A stretch of DNA of 64,000 nucleotides from Borrelia recurrentis A1 (GTDB lineage Bacteria; Spirochaetota; Spirochaetia; Borreliales; Borreliaceae). The stretch is from positions 124,001 through 188,000 of the forward strand of contig NC_011244.1 of NCBI RefSeq assembly GCF_000019705.1. Direction: 5' to 3'. Numbering within the stretch: position 1 is the stretch's first letter; each line of letters starts with the position of its first letter. The notes beneath the pieces were generated by a model. It did not search any database. It was given only the letters and a program-made list of their open reading frames with translations, and was not told the DNA's origin. The translations under genes were made by a program, and so were the position numbers. Shown one piece after another: positions 58,472-64,000 of the stretch.

Positions 58472-60514
58472 TCATATTAAATCATCTTTAACAGATACAA
58501 TAAAATTTTTATGAATCCATCCCTTAAGTCCATGGCTTGTCTGAATTAGAACAAAGTCATCTTTTTTATCAAGAAGATAAACACTTATATTGCCTTTTAA
58601 AAATTTCCAACTTCTTGAAAAATTATCAGGAACCTTATAAAGGGAAACTAAATCACCTCTAATAATTCCAATTTCAGATTGTTGCTCAAGATAAAAATAA
58701 TATGTTTGAAATAATGTAAAGCATGTCATAGATAAAAGCAAAAATAAAATAATTCTCTTTAAATTTTTTGCATAAAATCTATAAGAAACAACTACTATTA
58801 AAATGGTTATTAAAATTAAGCTAATAATAAAAAATATATTAGAAAAAACAAAACTATTATTCCTAATATTTTCATTAATGCCATTTTTAGTTTCAATAAA
58901 ATCAATAATCTTATAAAAGATATCATTATTTGGAGAAGTAAAAAATGCCTTATAAGCCGAATAAATTGCATCAAACGATCTATCCATCTTACTTAAAATA
59001 AGAGCTCTATTTAACCAAAGTCCTGAATAACTCGAATTTCTTTTAATAATATTATCAATTTTATTAAGAGCATCACTATAATTACTAGATCTATAATCAT
59101 TTATTAAATCATTGATATTATCTTCTGATAGAAAACCATCATTTATAGCATTAAGACTAACAGCAAGGGTTAATATTAAAACAATCAAACCACAACCAGA
59201 AGCAATAAAAAATTTTTTATGTTTAATAAACATAGCTAAAGAAAATAAAATTCCTGGTATCAAAATCAAATAATAAATGGGAACGAAAAACAAAAAGGTT
59301 TTATTTTTGTATTTTAAAATATCATAATATGAGAGTAAATTAAAATCTAATAATAATTCTTGATTAGAGTTATTTTTTTTAAACTCTCCATAATATTCAT
59401 ATTTTAGTCGTTTACCATTCAGTCTATAAACTTTATCATCATCAGGATCTAAATATACAAAATCACCAATGTTTACAAATAAATTACCCTTATTATCTGG
59501 CTTAATAGTATATACATTAGATATGCTACCTTTATAACCATCTTTTGAAGGTTCAAAATTATAATTCTTTTTATTATAAATAATTCTAGAATTATAGGTT
59601 TCAATTTCTGGAAAGCGAATATGAGGCAGATTTCCTTGTCCTGTAATTTTTATTAAAATAGTAAAAGCATCTTGAGTAATAGACGTAGCATTGGGAAAAT
59701 CATAGTCAATTTTAAAAACACCAACAGCTAAAGATTTTACCTCCTCTGGTATTGATTTAATTTTTAAAGAAATTTCAGGACTCATGCGCATAATATCCTC
59801 ACTTATATTAAAAGAAACACTGGGAATAACAACAACTTTTGATCCCCTAAGAGGAGTTAAAATAAAATTATAAAGAGGAACATCCAAAATTTCTTTACTA
59901 TGAAAAGTCCTATAATTAATATTTTCAAATATCGGAGTTCTATCAATCATTGCATCTTTAACAGCATTAAAAAAACTAGCAACAGACTTAACATTATTAT
60001 TTAAAAGCCAATTAGAACGCAAAACAAATCCAACACTCTGATACTCATAAATTTCTTTTTTATTAAAATCCCAATATAAACCAACTGGCAATCCCAAAGA
60101 ACGAAATTCATCTTCCCTTAAAATGACCACTTCAAACTCTGAGGTCAAATAAACATCATCATTATAAATAACTTTCAATGGAGGAATCTTGACAAATCCC
60201 AATTTATCAAAAACATATTCAATTTTTATCTCTATAATAAAATTATTTCCATCAATAACTCTAGATATTAAGGCAATTTTAGCATTCTCGTTTATATCTT
60301 TATTGATGTCAAATTTCAATAATTTTTTATCAATATCCTGAGATAAATTTAACCTAATAATATGAATAATCTTAGAACCTTTAACAATCTTGGAAGATAT
60401 TAAATAATCAGTACCAGATAAAGAATAAATTTTTAAATGTACTAGAAATAAAATTAAAAATATTACCAATCTTCTTGCAAAGAAACAATTTGCTCGTCTG
60501 CCCGCATTACCCAT
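58472..60514 (-). CDS. BatD/BatE-like membrane protein with TPR and SH3-like domains
   Basis: The 680-residue protein has a signal peptide (RRLVIFLILFLVHLKIYS), a beta-rich region with Ig-like units in the first ~400 residues as in BatD, and a membrane helix (YYLILIPGILFSLAMFI). A short second pair of helices surrounds a TPR-like part (SSYSGLWLNRALILSKMDRS). It ends with an SH3-type domain (GDLVSLYKVPDNF; LIQTSHGLKGWIHKNFI). ATG 60514 has AGAGG 5 bases upstream and overlaps the previous gene by 52 bases. It is part of the Bat operon, which in other bacteria is tied to oxygen or envelope stress. Confidence 0.72.
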   Translation of the reverse strand: MGNAGRRANCFFARRLVIFLILFLVHLKIYSLSGTDYLISSKIVKGSKIIHIIRLNLSQDIDKKLLKFDINKDINENAKIALISRVIDGNNFIIEIKIEYVFDKLGFVKIPPLKVIYNDDVYLTSEFEVVILREDEFRSLGLPVGLYWDFNKKEIYEYQSVGFVLRSNWLLNNNVKSVASFFNAVKDAMIDRTPIFENINYRTFHSKEILDVPLYNFILTPLRGSKVVVIPSVSFNISEDIMRMSPEISLKIKSIPEEVKSLAVGVFKIDYDFPNATSITQDAFTILIKITGQGNLPHIRFPEIETYNSRIIYNKKNYNFEPSKDGYKGSISNVYTIKPDNKGNLFVNIGDFVYLDPDDDKVYRLNGKRLKYEYYGEFKKNNSNQELLLDFNLLSYYDILKYKNKTFLFFVPIYYLILIPGILFSLAMFIKHKKFFIASGCGLIVLILTLAVSLNAINDGFLSEDNINDLINDYRSSNYSDALNKIDNIIKRNSSYSGLWLNRALILSKMDRSFDAIYSAYKAFFTSPNNDIFYKIIDFIETKNGINENIRNNSFVFSNIFFIISLILITILIVVVSYRFYAKNLKRIILFLLLSMTCFTLFQTYYFYLEQQSEIGIIRGDLVSLYKVPDNFSRSWKFLKGNISVYLLDKKDDFVLIQTSHGLKGWIHKNFIVSVKDDLI

Positions 60515-61050
60515 AAAACCCTCTCAAGATTTTCAATATACCTCAAAAAATTTTCATTATTTTCAATAAAATTTTGACTCTTACTAATACTTAAATTATT
60601 TAAATTTCCTGGCATAGTCCTTTTTTTAATTATTGCAAGTTCAAGATTATACTTAGCATTATAACTTGCAGGATTAATCTTTAAAGCTTCTTTAAATGCC
60701 ACTTCTGCTTTTCGATAAAGTCCCTGATTGTAATATATTATCCCCTCATTATAACTTATATTAAAATTCAAAAAAAAATCATCATCTCTTCTTGCATACG
60801 AAAACATCCGAAGAGAGCTTTCATACTCTCCCAAAGAATAATATACAATTCCAAGATTATAATAACCCCATGCAGCACTCTTATTATCATCTACAAGATT
60901 ATAATAGGTAGAAATTGCACTCTGATAATCACCTCTAATATACCTATAATTACCAATGGCCATAAGAGACATAGCTTTAACATTTGAACAAGATAAACAA
61001 AATGCACATATAAAACTTATTAATAAATAAATTAAAAAGTATCGTCCCAT
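60463..61050 (-). CDS. TPR lipoprotein of the Bat operon (BatC/BatE-like)
   Basis: The 195-residue protein has a lipoprotein signal (IYLLISFICAFCLSCSNVKA, Cys about residue 21) and three or more TPR units: GDYQSAISTYYNLVDDNKSA, WGYYNLGIVYYSLGEYESSL and YNQGLYRKAEVAFKEALKIN. It would sit on the periplasmic side and scaffold the VWA proteins encoded beside it. It overlaps batB by 19 bases and the downstream gene by 52, so the genes are translationally coupled. Confidence 0.78.
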   Translation of the reverse strand: MGRYFLIYLLISFICAFCLSCSNVKAMSLMAIGNYRYIRGDYQSAISTYYNLVDDNKSAAWGYYNLGIVYYSLGEYESSLRMFSYARRDDDFFLNFNISYNEGIIYYNQGLYRKAEVAFKEALKINPASYNAKYNLELAIIKKRTMPGNLNNLSISKSQNFIENNENFLRYIENLERVLWVMRADEQIVSLQEDW

Positions 61051-62021
61051 TTAATAACCTTAACAAATATATACAACATCATAAATAAAAAAGAAACAGC
61101 TAAAAAAAGCTTGTATCTTAAAATGCCAATTAATAAAATATTACTTGAACTTTTTTTTATTATATCATTCCTTATCTCATTAATAACATAATTAGTACCT
61201 TTCAGGTATAAATTATAATAAGAACCCTTAATAGAAAATGTTAAAAGATACAAGTTATCCTCATTAAGCATGAAAGTCATCACACTATCATTCTTATCTT
61301 TCACATTCACATGATTATCAACCAAAGGCAGTGGTCTATTGCTTCCAATTCCAATTACAAAACTTACAATATTACGTACATCAATTAATTTAGAAAAAGT
61401 ATAATAATTATTCTCACCCCATTCATCACCATCTGTCAAAACTACCAAAAAATTATAATAAGAACTATCTTTGATTCCTTGTATAGCACTCAAAACCCCA
61501 TCACCTAAAAAACTACCGGGAGAACTTATTAAGTTAGGTTCAATATAATTTAACATCTTATATAAACTGGACTTATCTTTAGAAAAAGGCAAAACCAATA
61601 AAGATTTACCCTTAAAAATAGTAAGTGAATACTCAACATTTTCAAAACTATTTAAAATTAAACTAATTAAATTTTTAGCACTCTCAAGCCTATTAATAGA
61701 TTTTCCCTCATCAAAAGTTAACATACTACGCGAAATATCAACAACAAAAGATATTCTTAAATTTACTCTCTCATCCTCAGTAGCCTTTTGTCCCCAAGAA
61801 ACATCTAAAATTGATAAAATCAAAAAACCAAAACTCAACACAAAAAAGAAAATCATAAGTATTTTCTTTATGTAATAATTTTTAACATAAGCACTATTAA
61901 CATGCATAAGACTTAAGGCTTTAAAAAATGGAAGTGCCTTTCTAAAATCATAAACATACACAAACAAAACTATAAATAAAACTATAAACAAGTAAAAAGC
62001 ATAATAATTGCCTATGCTCAT
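61032..62021 (-). CDS. batB: VWA-domain membrane protein BatB
   Basis: The 329-residue protein has N-terminal membrane helices (YAFYLFIVLFIVLFVYVYDF; KILMIFFFVLSFGFLILSIL), a von Willebrand A domain with the metal site DISRS in SFVVDISRSMLTFDEG and VVLTDGDEWGENN, and a C-terminal membrane helix. This topology places the VWA domain in the periplasm. Start ATG 62021 has GAGG just upstream and overlaps the batA stop by four bases. The partner is probably BatA. Confidence 0.85.
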   Translation of the reverse strand: MSIGNYYAFYLFIVLFIVLFVYVYDFRKALPFFKALSLMHVNSAYVKNYYIKKILMIFFFVLSFGFLILSILDVSWGQKATEDERVNLRISFVVDISRSMLTFDEGKSINRLESAKNLISLILNSFENVEYSLTIFKGKSLLVLPFSKDKSSLYKMLNYIEPNLISSPGSFLGDGVLSAIQGIKDSSYYNFLVVLTDGDEWGENNYYTFSKLIDVRNIVSFVIGIGSNRPLPLVDNHVNVKDKNDSVMTFMLNEDNLYLLTFSIKGSYYNLYLKGTNYVINEIRNDIIKKSSSNILLIGILRYKLFLAVSFLFMMLYIFVKVIKWDDTF

Positions 62022-63019
62022 AACACCTCTTTTAAAATAATCCTTGAAAAAACAAAATAAAGAATTAATAAAAAAAATATTACCAATAAAAATTCATTAT
62101 AAACATCATTATTATCAACTGATATTTTAACTTTTCTCTCTACATTTTCTTTTTTCGAAAAATCTTGAATTGCAAGTTTAAATGAAAAATCATCACCAAC
62201 AGAATAAAAAAGTCCTCCTGTTTTATTTGAAATTTCAAAAAGCATGCTAGGATCATATACTTCCTTCAAAACTCCCTGATAAAATTTACCAGATCTCAAT
62301 TTAAAACCAACATTAAGTTCCTCATCACTACCAATTCCAACAGAATAAATTTTCACATTTAATCCCTGAGCAAGATTTATTACTTGATCTTTATAAACTT
62401 CATCTGAATTAACCACACCATCTGTTAAAACAATGACTGATTTTTTAGGTGCTTCAGAATGCTTTAAATGAGAAAGAGCAATAGAAATACCAAGTCCCAA
62501 AGCAGATCCATTTCCAAGATCCATAATATAAATATCATCTAACTTCTTAGAAAAAAAATCCCTATCAATTGTAAGTGGCACTATTAATGATGCCTCCTTT
62601 GCAAAAGCTACTAAACCAATATTGTCATTTTCTCTTTGATATACAAAATATTCAATCAATTCTTTTGCAAAATCAAGTCTATTTTTTGATGAAAATTCAA
62701 TAGCACCCATACTAGGAGATATATCTAACACAATAACAATATCAGCTCCACTACTAAGATATGTCATTTTCTTTCTTGATATAGAAGGCCCTGCTAAGGT
62801 TAAGATCATAACTATTATAGCTAAATAAAAAAAAGTATAAGTAACAAAATACAATAAATTTAGTACATAATCTCTTAATTTTATAGAACCAAAATTTCCA
62901 TAAATAGATATCGGAAATCTAACTTTCCCACCTCTACGATTAAAAAAATGGCTAAAATAAATTATTAATGGCAATCCCAAAAGTAAAAACAAATACAAAG
63001 GCTCATTAAATGTTAACAT
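62018..63019 (-). CDS. batA: VWA-domain membrane protein BatA
   Basis: The protein of about 333 residues begins MLTFNEPLYLFLLLGLPLII, has a second helix (VTYTFFYLAIIVMILTLAGP), then a VWA domain with the metal site DISPS in ADIVIVLDISPSMGAIEFSS and VIVLTDGVVNS, and a C-terminal membrane helix. ATG 63019 is preferred over 63043: AGAGG lies 5 bases upstream and the overlap with the previous gene is smaller. It is paired with batB in a coupled operon typical of the MoxR-DUF58-BatA-BatB group. Confidence 0.85.
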   Translation of the reverse strand: MLTFNEPLYLFLLLGLPLIIYFSHFFNRRGGKVRFPISIYGNFGSIKLRDYVLNLLYFVTYTFFYLAIIVMILTLAGPSISRKKMTYLSSGADIVIVLDISPSMGAIEFSSKNRLDFAKELIEYFVYQRENDNIGLVAFAKEASLIVPLTIDRDFFSKKLDDIYIMDLGNGSALGLGISIALSHLKHSEAPKKSVIVLTDGVVNSDEVYKDQVINLAQGLNVKIYSVGIGSDEELNVGFKLRSGKFYQGVLKEVYDPSMLFEISNKTGGLFYSVGDDFSFKLAIQDFSKKENVERKVKISVDNNDVYNEFLLVIFFLLILYFVFSRIILKEVL

Positions 63020-63914
63020 TATCACCTCTATTAAATTCTTCAAAATTAAAAGCCGCCTTTTTTAAATCATTTAAAACAAGCGATAAATTATCCCCCGATA
63101 AATTAATTCCACTAAATTTGCTAAAATCGGAAAGTCTAAGCATATTAACAAAAGTTGAACGAATTTCATGGGGCACATTAAGACTTTGTAAAATCTCAGA
63201 AATTTCAGTAGTAGTAATCGCATTAAAATTAAAACCTGTTTTTTTAGACAAATAAACTCTTAAAGACGAATTTAATAAATTATAAAAAACATTCTGTTTT
63301 TCTTCGCTTTTAATATAATTATCTAAAATACTCAATTGTTTTTGAAATACTCTATAAGGCCTTCTTAAATTATGCTTTATGATTAGAAATACTAATAATT
63401 GCTTTATAAGTTTCAAAAACTTAATAAAAAGATATGGAATCAATATAAAAGCCAAAATAAAAATAACAAAATATGTACTGGTACCTGGAAGAAAAAGCAC
63501 TCCTTCTATATCTTGAATCTTAAGAGAATCATCATCTGCAACTAATGTACTAGTATTGATTTTAATATTATTAAGAATCAACTTAAAAGTTTTATCACTT
63601 CTAATAATATCTCCAACATAAATATGAGGAAGCGTATTACTTCCTATATAAAATGAAACAAAATATATTATTATCTCTCCACTTTCAGGTCTGTATAATA
63701 TCTTATCAATCTCAACAAATTCATTTTTAATTGATTCAAACGCGATAGGAATAAATTTTTCATCATCATCAAGAATTAAAGAAAATTTAAACTCAACAGT
63801 ATCTCCCACATAATAACGAGTTGGAATAAACATCTCATTTTGTATTTCATAAGAAAATAAATTAAAATAAAGAAATAAAAGAAAGAAAGTTGCAAGGAAA
63901 ATCATATTTTTCAA
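63006..63914 (-). CDS. Membrane protein of the Bat operon (between DUF58 gene and batA)
   Basis: The 302-residue protein has a signal peptide (IFLATFFLLFLYFNLFS), a periplasmic beta domain (RYYVGDTVEFKFSLILDDDE, as in BatD N-termini), one membrane helix (YFVIFILAFILIPYLFIKFL) and a cytoplasmic helical domain (LLNSSLRVYLSKKTGFNFNA). Genes of this kind commonly sit between a DUF58 gene and batA. The start is TTG 63914, overlapping the upstream stop; ATG 63905 is the alternative. Function unknown apart from association with the MoxR/Bat system. Confidence 0.7.
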   Translation of the reverse strand: MKNMIFLATFFLLFLYFNLFSYEIQNEMFIPTRYYVGDTVEFKFSLILDDDEKFIPIAFESIKNEFVEIDKILYRPESGEIIIYFVSFYIGSNTLPHIYVGDIIRSDKTFKLILNNIKINTSTLVADDDSLKIQDIEGVLFLPGTSTYFVIFILAFILIPYLFIKFLKLIKQLLVFLIIKHNLRRPYRVFQKQLSILDNYIKSEEKQNVFYNLLNSSLRVYLSKKTGFNFNAITTTEISEILQSLNVPHEIRSTFVNMLRLSDFSKFSGINLSGDNLSLVLNDLKKAAFNFEEFNRGDNVNI

Positions 63915-64000
63915 ATACCATTCTCCTTTTTCAAAAGCACCTTTAATTTTTTAAAAACATCATCTCTTGTGTCAATTTCTATAAAATTAATATTCCTTTT
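63911..64000 (-). CDS. C-terminal end of an upstream gene, probably the DUF58 protein of the Bat operon
   Basis: The last 29 codons of a minus-strand gene enter from beyond the window: RNINFIEIDTRDDVFKKLKV LLKKENGI region, stop TGA at 63911. The phrase 'FxxIDTxDD' followed by a short basic tail is what I expect at the end of DUF58 proteins, and the position just before the Bat genes fits. The stop overlaps the next start by two bases. Too short for certainty. Confidence 0.5.
   Translation of the reverse strand, partial: KRNINFIEIDTRDDVFKKLKVLLKKENGI

Noticed and set aside
1..64000. CRISPR arrays, insertion sequences, prophage genes, tRNA or rRNA genes.
   Set aside because: No regularly spaced repeats, transposase or integrase motifs, cloverleaf sequences or rRNA stretches were seen on either strand by reading; a dedicated search could still reveal small RNAs.

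Overview
The window is a stretch of AT-rich Borrelia (spirochaete) chromosome, most likely from the relapsing-fever group. The evidence is the periplasmic flagellin FlaB with a Gln/Ala/Pro-rich central insert, the characteristic gene order (rpsF-ssb, malX, rpsB-tsf-frr-uppS-cdsA-rseP, recA-greA, besCAB, proVWX, flaB-fliD, nagAB, secA-sodA, malQ, dksA, infA, bat genes), a GreA fused to a very long N-terminal region, and dense packing with little non-coding DNA. No plasmid-type genes, insertion sequences, tRNAs, rRNAs or CRISPR arrays were seen.

Layout. 1-725: ssb (cut by the window edge) and rpsF. 1406-3113: a frameshifted malX-like PTS permease. 3315-4001: a hemolysin III gene broken by two frameshifts. 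4044-20023: a long minus-strand block with envelope and lipid-carrier genes (rseP, cdsA, uppS), translation genes (frr, tsf, rpsB, rpsA), maf, cmk, rluB, an ScpA-like gene, recA, greA and TPR proteins. 20210-24785: a TPR membrane protein, hisS and a class B penicillin-binding protein. 24787-32755: an acyl-CoA synthetase and the BesCAB efflux operon ending in a PII-like gene. 32784-36032: yidD and the glycine-betaine type ABC transporter proVWX. 36157-39292: flaB and fliD. 39467-44999: nagA-nagB, sodA and secA. 45051-52900: small envelope proteins, alr, a repeat-rich exported protein, a 55-residue protein and a cation/Ca2+ exchanger. 52925-58427: a glycosidase-like exported protein, a broken malQ, an OmpA-domain protein, dksA and infA. 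58472-64000: a Bat-type operon with VWA proteins BatA and BatB.

The most striking feature is gene decay inside an otherwise intact backbone. recA has an in-frame amber codon where a conserved Trp is expected. malX and malQ are both frameshifted and both lack catalytic residues, so malto-oligosaccharide use looks lost. The hemolysin III gene has two frameshifts. besA, the efflux adaptor, is out of frame with its own start at a G5 tract. One lipoprotein has no standard start codon. A broken recA in a relapsing-fever Borrelia recalls what I remember being reported for the louse-borne B. recurrentis, which is my best guess for the species; this rests on memory, not on a search.

I found no wholly new system. 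The best leads are the decay pattern, a PII-like gene co-transcribed with an RND pump, a possible two-state rpsF leader, a GGA-loop hairpin in the flaB leader that fits CsrA control, and promoters that abut start codons (candidate leaderless mRNAs).
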